NCBI GenBank assembly: GCA_016785225.1
Contig: JAFBJZ010000912.1
Location: 62,001 to 126,000, forward strand
Length of the DNA: 64,000 nt
Source of the DNA: Psettodes erumei
Taxonomy: Eukaryota; Chordata; Actinopteri; Pleuronectiformes; Psettodidae
Direction: 5' to 3'
A program made the position numbers and the translations under genes. Below the pieces are notes generated by a model, which saw nothing but the letters and a program-made list of their open reading frames with translations, was not told where the DNA came from and did not search any database. Within the stretch, counting starts at the first letter, position 1. Each line of letters starts with the position of its first letter. Positions 26,286 through 38,264 of the stretch are shown in pieces.

Positions 26286-26809
26286 CTGTTCATAATGACC
26301 CCCACTGTTAGTGGCGCTGGCGCTGCATGTTACTATGTTAAAATCTGTGACTTGTGAAAATGTGAGCTCAACTGTATAAATGATATTCATGGAGTGTACA
26401 TATTTATTGTTGCTTTTATGTTTATTACAGTAATGACAGAGCTTCTGCATGTAATCAAACATGTCTCTTATTGTATTGGACTGTAATTTCACATCTGAGA
26501 CCTTGCAAGAGAGAATTATTTTGAGTTATATTTGCAATTCAAATTTAGAACAAAGCAAGTAATAACACATTAAATAAAAAAGTCAAGAGTCATTCTGCTT
26601 TCTTGCTGGATTACATTTTGATATAATAAAAAAGAAGAAGAAGCACTGCATATAATGATCATTTTGTTCCTTGTTAATTACAGGTAACATCTCACTCACA
26701 CACAGACACATATGCAAAACTTTCTCTCTATTCCTGAATCAGAAAAAAAATAAAGACAATATAAATGTGGGGGCAGTGCTTAAGTTAACATTTATTTGTG
26801 TGATCTGGC
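26286..26809. other. Convergent 3' region, slc15a5 / TRIM
   Basis: The slc15a5 signal AATAAA is at 26573-26578 on the plus strand. A minus-strand AATAAA (plus TTTATT, 26791-26796) begins 14 bp past the TRIM stop. No gene between. Confidence 0.65.
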
Positions 26810-29373
26810 TCAGATCTTACATATTTTCAGTGTTGCACCTAAATCAACAGAAAACCCAGGGTAGAGGGGTTTATTACTGAAGATGGTTGTGGTTTGGTGC
26901 AGCAGCACCAGCCTGTCATGATGGGAAACACTGTAGAAACTCAGCCTTCCTGCTGCATAATCAAGGTGCACGCCTACTCTGCGGGAGTGAGCTGGAGGAA
27001 TTTGGCCTCTGTGGAGACTGTTGTGCCAAAATGTGCAGCCAGAGGGAGAGCAGGTTAATTTCCAGGACAGAGGATTGTGGCCGAAGCAGCAATCTTTCCC
27101 CGAGCCCTTCCTTTTAATCCCTTTGTAGGACACCGCCACCTCAACAATGCCACCATCCCACTCCACCTCCCAGTAGTGGTTGCCATTAAGGCCCTTTTTG
27201 CACAGAGCCTGGTGATAGTAGGTGAATCTGTCAAGGTGATCAGGATGAGCCTGGTCCCTGTCACTCCAAGATATCTCCCTGTTACTGTTAGATAAGCAGA
27301 GACATGCTGCAACTGTGCAGGGATCCACCTCCATTTCTGAGTCTGCGGGGAAAGATAAAAACCTCCTTTAACTGGTGAAACCTTCATGAATGTTTGTGCT
27401 GATATGCAAAGTGACTTAGAATCATGCTTACCCTTGTAACGGGTTAAAAGGGTTTTCCTTGATTTTATTTCTTCTTGCAGCATGGGCATTTTTAACACTG
27501 AGGTGAAAAGGAGAAATAAAGAGGTTAATAGAATTATAAGAAATAGACAGACGGGACCAGACTAATCACAAGGTTTAGAAATGCAAACTGGTCATACTTA
27601 CACACACTTTGTTCAGACTGAACAAATAATTCATTTTTTTCCTTGTTGTAAATATTTTTCAGGTTATCTTTCTGTGCATTTACAAACGTCAACATGTCAA
27701 TCATTTCACACGATTCTGGCAATGCAGGCAGGTCGCCCAGGGCCCGGAAATCCTGCACGAGGCAAACAAATAGAAAAGGGTTCATACCACCAAAGAATCC
27801 AAAACTCGAGTGACGTAAAAACATGTCATTACCTGTAGAAACTGAAGGGGATCCTCCATTTGTGAAAGCCGGTTGAGTTTATCCTCTCTCCTCCTCAGGT
27901 CAAACACTTCATGCTGCAGCTGCCTGAGGCGGCTGTCGGTCCAGTCCACTCCGGCCTTCTCTGCCTCTCCGACTTTCTCCCTCATATCCAAGCGCTTCCT
28001 CTCCACAGAGCGGACAAATGAACGGACGTACTCCGCACACAAACGCTCAAAGTCGTCACACGTCTTCCACGCAGCCTCCTTGTGGGAAACACATGTCTTT
28101 ATGACTGGTGATATTTTGAGTGACAGCACAATTAACAATTACCCAAATTTGCATGTCTGTTCATTTTTCTGCGACATGTGATGAGTAACTGTGTTTTTTG
28201 AAGGTGTAATTTATATTCACAGTTTCAACGTTTAAGAATTAACTTTTTCGTGGTATCTGGGTCGAGATCAGAATCGTATTGTAAGAATTGTTCTTTTACT
28301 TAACTCCTCTCAACCAGTAGACACATGCAACCAAAGGGGAAAAATTGGGCTCATTTCAACAGAGAGGCTCGACATTTTGGGATGACATGTCCACTTGGCC
28401 TCAGTTTAACCCAGCTTCCCTTCACTCTATTTCTAGGTCATCTTTGTACATCTTTGTTATACAAGGAGAGCAGTTCACCCGAGTCAGGCACGTATGTGTT
28501 TTGTACAAGTGTTTTAAATATTCGGAAATGTGCTGTTGTGTTTGAGGATGACACTCACCCTTACAGACTGCGCAGCATCCCTCAGTTCAGCTATTTTGCT
28601 CTCTGAGTTCAGCACCCTGTCTGCAATTTCCTGTTTGGTCCTGTCCAGATTTATCTGTTTAAAAAAAGATCCAGGAGCTGTTCGGACCATTAAACAAGAA
28701 CAGGAGGGGCAACAAATGACTTCTGCTTGGACTCGAACTGAATTACCTGCATCTCACACTTTTCTGCCGTGACTGTCACAGTGTCGTGGCCTTTGTGCTC
28801 CTCCATGGCACACATCGGGCATATGAACTGCTGATCGGTGCGGCAGTGGATCTCCACAAGTTTGTCGTGAAGGCCACAGATGCTCTCTGTGACTCGAGCT
28901 GAGGCCGGAACCAGAGCGTGTCTCTTCAGCGGGGGCACCTCAAAATGAGGCTGCAGGTGAGCACCGCAGTAAGAGGCCAGGCACACCCTGCAGAACATGA
29001 AGGCTTTTCGTTTTCTCCCCGCGCACGCATCGCACGCGACATCGCCAGGTACGGCGTACATTTCACCGTCGTCGTCGTCATCATCATCTTCATCGTAATC
29101 ATCAGCTTCAGCAGCACCAGCACCAGCACCTTGCGTGGTTCTCTTCCTGTGTTCCTCCAACAGATCAGCCAGGAGCGTGTTCCTCTTTAGCACAGGCCTC
29201 TGCCTGAAAGCCTCCCTGCACTGGGGACAGCTGTAAGTTCGTCCTTCTTTGTTTCTATCCCAGAAGGCGTTGACGCATGTCATACAGTAACTGTGTCCGC
29301 ACGCGGTCGTCACCGGATCCTCCATTAACTGCAAACATATGGAGCAGTCGAACAGCTCTCGGTTGTAAGCCAT
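26810..29373 (-). CDS. TRIM protein, RING - B-box - coiled coil - PRY/SPRY (TRIM25/finTRIM-like)
   Basis: Predicted E3 ubiquitin ligase, probably of innate immunity. Six coding exons: 28747-29373, 28559-28654 (96 nt), 27833-28078, 27602-27752, 27432-27497 and 27342-26810, total 572 aa. The RING spans about residues 10-51 (CSICLQLMEDPVTTACGHSYC, then CPQC). An unusual Asp-rich linker follows, then B-box 1 (CDACAGRKRKAFMFCRVCLASYC), B-box 2 (CGLHDKLVEIHCRTDQQFICPMC), a coiled coil over exons 2-3, and a complete PRY-SPRY in the last exon (DPCTVAACLCLS, WEVEWDGGIVEVAVSY, VGVHLDYAAGRLSFYSV). The exon pattern is that of fish-expanded TRIM/finTRIM genes. The exact orthologue is unclear, so I give no symbol. 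An IRF-type element lies just upstream. Confidence 0.9.
29068..29106. repeat. Trinucleotide tract coding for poly-Asp in the TRIM linker
   Basis: GTC/ATC/TTC-type triplets on the plus strand encode a run of Asp with a few Glu/Tyr between the RING and B-box 1. It is a likely source of length polymorphism. Confidence 0.8.
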
Positions 29374-29400
29374 TTTGACAGTGTCAGACTGACGGAGTTA

Positions 29401-29412
29401 ACTTTCACTTTC
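29401..29412 (-). promoter_or_regulatory. IRF/ISRE-type element upstream of TRIM
   Basis: On the minus strand this reads GAAAGTGAAAGT, a classic IRF-binding tandem, 28 bp upstream of the TRIM start codon. It suggests interferon induction. It lies in the probable 5' UTR or core promoter. Confidence 0.55.
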
Positions 29413-29873
29413 TCTGAAGAAGAAGGAGTGGCCTGTGGGCTTCATGTTGTCAGCGGGATGGCACTGACACTGACCCGTCTGTGTCAGCGTGAAAGAGGAA
29501 GTGCACAGACCCATAACTGGAGCGAAAACATGCAAGTATATTTGTACTGGAGCACCGGAGTACGGAGGTGGATTATTGATATTTGGATCAACATGTGGAA
29601 AAAACATTGATCTGGACACATGACCCACTCACTGGCCCCTTTAGAGCTTACACATGCATCTCAGGGTCGTCACCTGCTCCGGGTGTCAGTCTGACTGTCT
29701 GCGCATCTGCGGAGCGCGCGTCGTTAAAAGTTCGTTTGCGATACATTTAGTTAGGAAAATGTTTTTGAGGGACCAAACCGATGACACCGTCTGGGAAGGG
29801 AGGGAACCAACAAGGAAAACTGGAAGAAACTTTCCTTCATGCGAGACTTAAAATAAACGCGAGATTTTCTGCG

Positions 29874-29887
29874 GTATCCAAGGAGAC
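29874..29887. promoter_or_regulatory. RFX X-box-like site upstream of tmem17
   Basis: GTATCC-AA-GGAGAC. Read on the other strand it is GTCTCC-TT-GGATAC, with one mismatch to RYYNYY-N2-RRNRAC. It lies 100 bp before the tmem17 ATG. Confidence 0.4.
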
Positions 29888-29986
29888 GACGGCAGCGTTC
29901 GCTGTCCCTGCAGAGAGGAAGGGGCGGCGGGGTGTGTTTTGTTCCCCACAGGCGATGTCGGCGGTCGGCAGAGAGCATTGTACGCG

Positions 29987-31171
29987 ATGGACCTTCCGGA
30001 GACGATCAGAAGACGCTTGGAGGACTTCTCTCGTAACGTTTTATTTGACCAGAGTCGGACGCGGCCTTTCTCCAAGGAACACGACACGTTTTTGCCGCAC
30101 GGTAACGAAGCGCAGCGAACGCGGCGGTAACGTAGCTGGCTGGCGACAGGGCCGGCTGCACGCGGCTCCGCTCGTCTCCACCCGAGTTTTACTGTAGATC
30201 TGGCTAAAAACTAGACAATTTATCCACGTGTCTTAAGAGTTTTTTTCCCCGTCTATTTTCAGACAAGCGGGTTCTGTCGAGTCTCCACCTCCAGATGTCT
30301 CTGTACTTTAACATGTGGTTCTTCCCCTGGTGGTGGATCAGTGAAGTTGTAATGCTGCACCTCAAGGTAAGGCAAAAAGGGGAATACAAAAAATAAAGAA
30401 ATTGTTTCAGCATCGTTTAAAACATGTATAATATCGGTAGTAACATTAAAAGCCAGCCACTTATAGCAGTCGGAAGAAAATTATGTTAAAAGTTGAGATT
30501 TATGAGATTAAAGTAAGAAAAGTAATCAGTTGATCCCTGCGCACAAAAACGCATTTGAATGGACACTTTCATTTAAATACAGATCATGTGACTCCTCTGC
30601 TGTGATCAACATTTCTTCCAGTATCCCGCCTTGCCAGACTACTACAAGTTCATCCTGGTGACCGTTCTCGTCCTGATGACCCTGATCGAGGCCATTAGAC
30701 TTTATCTCGGTTACGCCGGGAACCTGCAAGAGAAGGTGGCGCATCAGGCAAACGCGCGGGTTTAGTACACCGGTGAACACAAGGGCAGAGTTAGTCAATT
30801 CGTGTTGTGTTTGCGGCAGGTCCCGGAGTTGGCTGGATTTTGGCTGCTGAGCATCCTGCTGCAGTTTCCACTGATCCTGTTTCAGCTGTTTAATGAAGCC
30901 CTCCTCATACAGCCGCTGGAGAGAGGCGTCCACATCGTTCTCGCTATATTCATCCTCTCGCAGGTAGGAGTCCAGGCTCTGCCGCTCCCAGTCGAAGCGG
31001 TTCAGTTAGCTTTAATTATTTGGTGACTATCGCTGATTTAACTGAAATGTTGTTTTTTTTCGTCCTGAAAATCTCACTTCCTGAATGATCCAGGCCCTCT
31101 GTGGCTTCGTGGCGCTCCGGGACATGGTCAGACACACGGAGAGCCAATTTCATCTGAGACAGTTTGACTGA
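29987..31171 (+). CDS. tmem17: Transmembrane protein 17 (ciliary transition zone)
   Basis: Component of the MKS/tectonic-like complex at the ciliary transition zone, which gates membrane proteins into cilia. Five coding exons: 29987-30101, 30263-30366, 30622-30735, 30820-30963 and 31094-31171, giving 184 aa (human 198). The start is MDLPETIRRRLEDFSRNV against human MELPDPVRQRLGNFSRAV. Four membrane helices are seen: around MSLYFNMWFFPWWWISEVVML, FILVTVLVLMTLIEAIRLYLGY, ELAGFWLLSILLQFPLILFQLF and IHIVLAIFILSQALCGFVAL-type sequence. The linker GNLQEKVPELAGFWLLS is nearly invariant. The C-terminus is about 14 residues shorter than in human. AATAAA at 31341-31346. Confidence 0.95.
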
Positions 31172-31622
31172 CACATCTGGACGCAGGACACATCCTGACT
31201 TCACAGACTCAGAGGCCGACATCAGACATCATGCTGCCCACAACTGAGTATTTAAAAGAGAAAGTACGGCCATATTTATTTTTGTATCTTAAAATCAACT
31301 TATATTTCATGGGATCATGTTGCTGTTTTTGCAGAGCTGCAATAAACAGAATCGACATAACACACAGTCTGTGTATCATTTATTAAGCAACTAAGGAGAA
31401 TGGCTTGTAGACTTTGTGATTTTGTAGTCTGAAAAGCCAAGCAGTTTGTCATCAGTAAATCTTGTGCTCACATCAACACTTGAAAAAATATTAGGATTGT
31501 AATTAACATGAACAACCCCAAAAATATTGTTTGATCCATGTCATGCGATTTGTATGAAGTATTTTTACCTCGCTGCCCAGAGAACAGAGAGGATCTAGTT
31601 CCCCTGTCCTCAGTATTGTTCC
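31172..31622. terminator. Convergent tmem17 / agbl2 polyadenylation region
   Basis: The plus-strand AATAAA (31341-31346) for tmem17 and a minus-strand AATAAA (plus TTTATT, 31379-31384) for agbl2 lie 33 bp apart and face each other. The two 3' ends probably meet or overlap by a few bases. Confidence 0.6.
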
Positions 31623-34600
31623 CTACAGTGGGGCGGACTGGGACGGTCTTGGGACCAATGTCTCTCGCGGCTCCATGCTGATTTGGCACTCTCTTCCAGA
31701 GTGGCAGTGCCTGACGCCCTTTGCCTCAAGCCTGCCGAGGGTGCCGCTCTGTGGATGTGGATGATTCACTGCCACGAAGACGGAAGGCTTAGACACAGGG
31801 GGTAAAACGCCCAAGTCCTCCCAAGTCTCCCTGCGTAGAGGGAATTGAAAAAGGATAGGGAGCCCAGAAGACATTTGACAGGACATAAAAATGAGGTAAA
31901 ATGCTTAATGCTAAGTCTTCTCGTCACCGCACAAAGACCGTCTTGGTATTGTGAATATTTAACACCCAGGCTTTGTACTGCAATGGCAACCTGAGCATTT
32001 GACAGGGAGATGATGTCGGACGGAGAGAGAGAGTGTTCAAGAGGATTAAAAAGGAATTTACCTTTCTCCTCCCAGGTCCGTGGGCCTTCGCACAGGCACA
32101 AATAAACTGCTGTTTGATTCGGCGTCTCTCAGGGGGAGGGGGGTGGCGCGATCTCTCCGGTTCCACTCTCCGAGCTGTGCAAGTCTCAACAGGGACAGAC
32201 CCGCTGAATAAATGCCGGGTGGAGAAGCGTTAGGGGTCATCTTCAAAGTATTCATGTATGGACCGCATCAGTGTAACGTCTGCGTATGTCAGAGAACAAC
32301 CTTCTGAGGGATCGTCTCTCCGTTCCTCGCTCTGCCGTTTGGCCTCCTCAGGTACAAAGCGACACCCTGAGGTCCACGAAGACTTTCTGTCTCCGCACCG
32401 GCCGTTGAACGTGTCACTGGTGAGACCTGACAGCAGGCACGTTGTTGGAGAAACCATCCTGACACACGTGGATGAGAGTGACCTGCCGCAGACATCGACA
32501 TTTAGTGAATCTGACCACACCTCAGCGCGTCGTTACCAACTGCTTGTTTGACAAGAGCCCTGTTTCGCCGTGACGTTCACCTGTGGCGCGTTGTCAGGGA
32601 AGGCAGCAGCCCTGAAAAAGGGGGAAAGCTACAGCGTGAGGCAGGCACACACTGACACGACTAACACTTTGATTCGCTTTCATGTGGAGACGAACCTCTG
32701 TAGACGCTGCGGGAGTCGAAGGGTTGTCGGGGGTAGCGATGCTGCTGCTGGCCGGGAGGCATCAAACTGGGTGATTGCGGAATGAGAGCGCTCAGGTGCA
32801 GCAGCTGAGAGGAGCATCGCCAGCGTCCTGTGTCCGTCCCGCGGTCGTCTGGGAAACGCAAGCAAAACACGACGTTCACTGCTACGCAAGACCTCCGACC
32901 ACGCACGGAGGGTCGGTAAGTTCACGGCTTTTCCTGAGGGAATGACCTACATATTTACATCGAAATATTTTTGAGTGTATGAGGAAGAGGCTGAGCCTTC
33001 AGTGCGGACGTTACCTGCGTGAGGTGACACGGCTGTGAGTATGCCGAGACGCGGACGTGCTTTCGCCCTGCTATGCAGGTAAGCAGCCCTCATGTTCACC
33101 AGGCAGTCGCCCTACAGCGCACAAAATGTCTCAAGTTGGGTCCTGCATCGCACGTTTCTCTCTGGGTCAGTGAAAAATATTTTGCGCTGGGTGCATGAAC
33201 ACATGTTTACGGTCGGCCGATAATGTGTCGGTGAGCAGTTTGGTGAGGAGAAGCCGACGTGTTGATGTTATCTGGGTCATCCGTACCTTGACACGCTCGC
33301 GGCCTTGCCACAGCGTCACCTGACTGACGTCCCCGGTGTGAGCGCCGGGAGGAAGGGCCGCAGCTTTCTTGATTGGAGCGTTTACCTTCACAGAGGACGA
33401 AATATTAAGGGAAACCTCTCGCGGGGATCTCGTAACACTGCCTAAACTGATCCACGCTCTGTTTCATACCTGCCATCTTCTCCTGCGCCCCCCAGCAGGC
33501 CTCTCTGGGATGCTCTCCTCAACCGCGGCCTCATGCGGCAGGTTGGACTCCTGCAAAGACCGTCTACTCATCAGACTTATTCAGACGAGAGCGCGGGCTC
33601 ATCACCGGACCGCGGCGTCTCTTACATCGGTTCTGACGCTGCCGCGCGGCACCGTCGGCTGCGCGGGGCGCTCTTCACCCTCTCTTGTCGCCGCCTGCTC
33701 CTCTCTTTGCGACTCCGTAAGCGTTTCTTTTTCTTCTTCACTTGCGTTCGCTGCGGAGGAGAGCGAGAGCGGGTGGCAAAACCAGATTTGTGAGATGTGC
33801 GTGTGTAAGAGCAGCATCCCGCCGGGTCGGTCTACCTCTGCGGGAACGGCGCGCGGCTGGTTCAGTAAATGCACCGGGAGTCCGTCTGAATCGGAACTGT
33901 TTGAACCGCTGGTGCTGTGAACGCACACGAGAAACATCCACAGTCAAGCTGGATCAAAGCACGTTTTAAAACCTCTCCCCCATATTGCCCAAGTCATAAA
34001 TAATTACAACAGTGGTATATTACTGCGTCACCTGGTTTCCAGGTCCGACACGGAGATGCTACAGTCAGTGCCCACATCTTTGCCCAGCCTCTCTCTGACC
34101 TCCTTTCTCAACAACGCTGCCAGTTCCGTCAGGCAGCAAGTGGTCTAAATTATTTTTAAAAAGCACATGAAACTTTTAAAGATCACTTTTAAATACCAGA
34201 GTCGCAAAGTTCAAGCTATAAAAACCAGTATCCAGGTAGGTTTTGCAGCTTTAGCAATGGAAGGAGCCTATAGTTCTATGTAAAGCGACTTGTCCTCTCA
34301 CCTTCGCTGGCTCAGGGTCACAGTAGTCCAGCAGGGTGTCACAAAAATAAAAACCCAGGGACTTCAGGTCTCGAGTAGTAAAATGTGTTCCTCTCCTTTC
34401 GCCTGAGAGTTAAACAGATGACAGGTCCTCACGCCAGCAACCGGCAAGCTTACGTACACGAACGCACACAGTCAGGACATCTAAACTCACCCAGAGTGGA
34501 GCCACCAAACGTGGCCTCCATAGTGTAACTGTTCCTGATGCCAAGTCTCCACATGGCGATTCGGCCGGTCCCCTCTTTGCTCTTCTGCACCCTGAATTTA

Positions 34601-37600
34601 CAGCTCTTGAAGGAGAACTGGGGAAGACAGCGGAGTTAAGCTGCTGCGGCCAAACGTTACGTAAGCACAACAGACAATGTCTCGGAGCGCGGCGAGCACG
34701 AAGCGTTCCGCATTTCGTAAAGAGTGGTGTTGTGTGTAAAACCAAAGTGAAACGTGAGCAGGACAAGACAAAAAAATAATAAAATGTAGAAATTCTTCAA
34801 CGACAGATCATCAGGAGCCATATGTTTCTCATCCTGAGCACAGGTTTGGACTTTACCTTGTTCCCGGCGTTCTTGCTCATCATCAGTGGAAAGACTCTCT
34901 CGTGGAGCTTCAGAGAGGCGTCGCCTCGGTCGTTACAGCCGTACATGAAGACGTTGTTTTTGCGGTTGTGGCCGTGAAAGTCGCAGTAAAGAACTACGTC
35001 CATCTCGGCCGTCAGCCTGGGCAAAATATAGAATGAGAGGGAAGTAAGTTTAGTTTTTCATGAAACAGTTCCCACTAGAAATAGTTCCACAAAGCTACAC
35101 TCAGCGGAGCTTTGTAAGCAACTTCAAAGATGCACTTTAATCAGCCGTCTGGGAAATTTGCTGCATCCCTGCCTCTCTTTTTCATTTCCTCATCTCTGGC
35201 TTAAGTGACCACTATGTGATAACAGCAAATATATCAGGGGATGTGATAGCATCATAATGTTTTTCTGGAACCGCATACTTCACATCTATTTCTAATTTGC
35301 TTTTAAAATAACGCAGCCTGTGATCAGCACTAGACGACGTACAGTCTTCTTCATCTTCTTCTCATATTTTCACTCACTCCCATCTGTCAGACACTACAGT
35401 AAAACAGAAGAACTGATGTAGGCTTTAAAAATTAATACATAAAAGAGCCTTTGTAATATTTGACTTGCTCAGCCTTATGGGTCGAATACACACAAATGTA
35501 CACACACCTAGTTAAAGAAAGAATAAGACATGCTGAAAACACAAAAGCTTCGAGTTAATCACTCCGAGATGAATCTCGAACTCTTGTTTCCATGCGTGCT
35601 CGTGCATGTGCCTTCACCTTTCCACCATGTTTCGTGTGTGCCACACGCAGGGAAAGGAATCCCTGAGCAGTGTCTTGTAGTTTCTGTTGAGGTCCCTTCC
35701 TGCCAGGGAGCAGCGGTAATTCCCCACCACCACGCCATCGGGGTTGAGCATCGGCACCACCTGCAGCAAATGGAGAAGAGGCAGCGTTTGATGGCGGTTT
35801 CTAACATCACAAAGTGCAGCATCATTCAGTCCAATCACCATCTCCTTGCTCCTTGCCAGCTCGAGGCCCCTCACCTTAAAGACAAAAGTGTCCCTGAGTA
35901 GCTGGGCGTCTTCCGAGTCCCCGAGCAGGAAGTCGAGCAACCCCTCCATCATCCAGGACGCGTTGGTTTCTCCGGGGTGCACTCGGGCCGTCACCACCAC
36001 CGCCTTCTTGTTCCTGCCCTCCAGCCGGCAACCCCCCCGAGACGTTATGGTCACTATGTACACGGCGTTCCCAGCCAGGCTGTGGCACAGCACTCGTAAT
36101 TTGCAGTAGGACGCAACTGCTGGGCTGGAGGAAATTCGCCTCAGGTAGCGCTGCAGGCGTGAATAGGTATAGGGGTAGCAGTGGGCCAAGAAGCAGGTGT
36201 CTGAGTCGTGAGGGAACTGGAGAGTCCAGGTGAGCGAGTGCAGGGTGTCGTCGTCTGTTGTAGTCTAAACAAAGACAGAGACAAAGGCTTTCATCAGCGT
36301 TCCTGTTTCTGAAGCTGTAATCTCGACTTTGTGACGTCATGCAGTTCTGGTGCGATAATTCTGGCAACATGAAGAACAACAGAAATTAGTGCATTAGTTT
36401 GTCAGCTCATGCTCATGGAGTTCACCCACCTGACTGAGGTTACGGTAGTATCTGATATTGGAGCCAGTGCGTTGCCACCCAATCCCGTTCTCCTGGGCAG
36501 CCCTCTCCGAGTAGAGGAGCGGTCTCATGCCCAGAGAATACAGGCTGCTGCTCTTCATCAAGTTGATGATAGTGAAGCGGTACGTGACTCCAGCCTTCAT
36601 GTTCCTGACCCTGAAGTAGAACCACTGCGTGTGCTTTCTGGTGTACATGTCCGTGCGCAGGGTGAGCTCATAGTCGTAGACACCCCTGAACAGGCAGAAA
36701 ATATGAGTGGAGAAAGATGGTAAGGATAAATCAACCCAGAGTCACACAGGTGGAAGAGAGAACGGCTGAGGTAGGGGCTCCGACTACATGGTGCTGCAGA
36801 GACTCACACTTGCACAGCTTTCTGAAGGTTCCCGCTCTCAAAGCGTGACTCAAACTCCAGGGTGAAGTCTGTCTTGGTGGTGTCCTGAGAAGTGGCACTC
36901 TTAATGGGACCCCTGCTCCCACCAGCGCGAGAGCAGGTGAAATAGGCGCGCTTCATGGCTGAGAGGGGAGAGAAAGACAGGAAGAGAGCGAACATTGTAA
37001 AGATACAGCATTCATTAAAAAAAAAAAAATAAACTTAAAATTCACAGAGTAAGGTGCGGTTAAATTCAAAAAGCCTTGGGTGTGAAAATTTACCATGATC
37101 GATGCAGTATACCACTTTCCCTCTCTCCTCCCCAGCTGGCATTGGTGTCCTCTCATGTCCTGTGGGCTGATAAAAAGGCTCTGGCTCGGGAGGGTCCCAC
37201 TCTGCAACACACACACACTCTAGGTCAATACATGCTGAGACAGAAGACAGAAGAAAGCACCTGGCGATATTAAATGGTTTAAATAAAATTGAAAATTACC
37301 TATGTGGTGGATAATGTCGCTGATGACCTCACACTCAGAGGGCCAACGGGGGTGGGAGATGGACGGAAAGTTAACCAGGTCCAGTGGTGCCCTGAGGCTG
37401 AAAATAGGTGTGCCGCCATCAAAATCTATGAGCAGCTGCCTGGTCCGCAGAGTCTGATGGAGGTCTATGGACACTGGACGGGAACATGAATCCCACATTC
37501 AGTAACTGTTCTGTCATGCTCTGTTCTTCTGATGGTACACTATGGATATGCATTTTCATCAGGTCCGCCCCACTGGCCTCGCCTAAACCAAACCAGTTAA

Positions 37601-38264
37601 AAAGGGATTATGCTGCACCTCACTGCTTTGATTATCTCCTTCTCAAAGAGGAGAGGGATGAGATCTCACATGTTCATTCACTGCTCACCAGATCTCCCTC
37701 CTAATGCAGCTACACACACTAGTTACTTTATCAATGTCACGCTCCCATTTCAATACGTGAGGCTACACACAGTCCACATGCATGCTTTCCAAATGTAGGC
37801 TATGCAGGAAATAGCTTACACAGCTTCCTCCCTGCTAATTCCCCATCCTTTTGGTTAGAGTCACTGGTGTCCAGTTTGTCCATCTGGTAGGTATTCCACC
37901 AATTCCTGATAGTGGAGACAGCCATGGCCGATGTTTTCTCCACCTGATTGGAGAAAAATGTACAGCAAGTCATCAGTGTTGCATCCTAATTACCAAAGGA
38001 CAAGGTGAGTTATATATATATTTTTTTTTTTATCATGAACCAGAACACAGTGTAAGACATTACAAACGCAGGTAATATAACAGAGCTTTTCAGACACGCC
38101 TTTCTAATGTTAGCAAACCTTTGTGGGTGGATGCTTTCATTCTGGTGACAATTTGGAAGTAACCTGAAGCAACATGCCACTACACTGCAAAAGTTAGGCC
38201 TGTGTGTACACATATGAAGTGAACTCACATCAGAGGTGCTCGAGGAGGAGTCACTCACAGGCAT
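31623..38264 (-). CDS. agbl2: Cytosolic carboxypeptidase 2 (tubulin deglutamylase/detyrosinase)
   Basis: Zinc M14 carboxypeptidase trimming tubulin tails in centrioles and cilia. Confident exons: 38229-38264, 37820-37943, 37300-37473, 37094-37201, 36808-36958, 36430-36685, 35875-36264, 35618-35760, 34857-35016, 34491-34617, 34302-34402, 34032-34144, 33836-33914, 33626-33750 and 33470-33550. Tentative tail: 33287-33363, 33015-33067, 32696-32804, 32062-32203 and 31623-31830. The sum is 918 aa without frame break. Zinc ligands sit in RVHPGETN (His/Glu near 379/382) and CDFHGHNRK; the substrate motif is RDLNRNY and the catalytic Glu is in TMEATFGG. The CCP-specific N-domain (FESRFESGNLQKAVQV) is present. 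AGBL2 rather than AGBL3 is supported by SDSDGLPVHL, a Lys/Arg-rich tail, and the neighbour fnbp4 as on human 11p11. Confidence 0.92.
32230..32520 (-). other. Open reading frame in agbl2 tail region, exon status unclear
   Basis: A 96-codon frame ending in HEYFEDDP-stop follows an acceptor-like CTGCGGCAG on the minus strand. It may be an alternative agbl2 terminal exon. In the phase left by exon 32696-32804 a different frame would be read, so I left it out of the assembled gene. Confidence 0.3.

Larger units (their letters stand above)
29374..29986. promoter_or_regulatory. Divergent TRIM / tmem17 promoter
   Basis: A 613-bp region between two start codons facing apart, CpG-rich toward tmem17. 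It contains the IRF-type site (29401-29412) near TRIM and an X-box-like site (29874-29887) near tmem17. Confidence 0.6.

Noticed and set aside
33369..33920. 183-codon plus-strand frame opposite agbl2
   Set aside because: Overlaps three agbl2 exons in antisense, no family similarity, crosses their splice sites.
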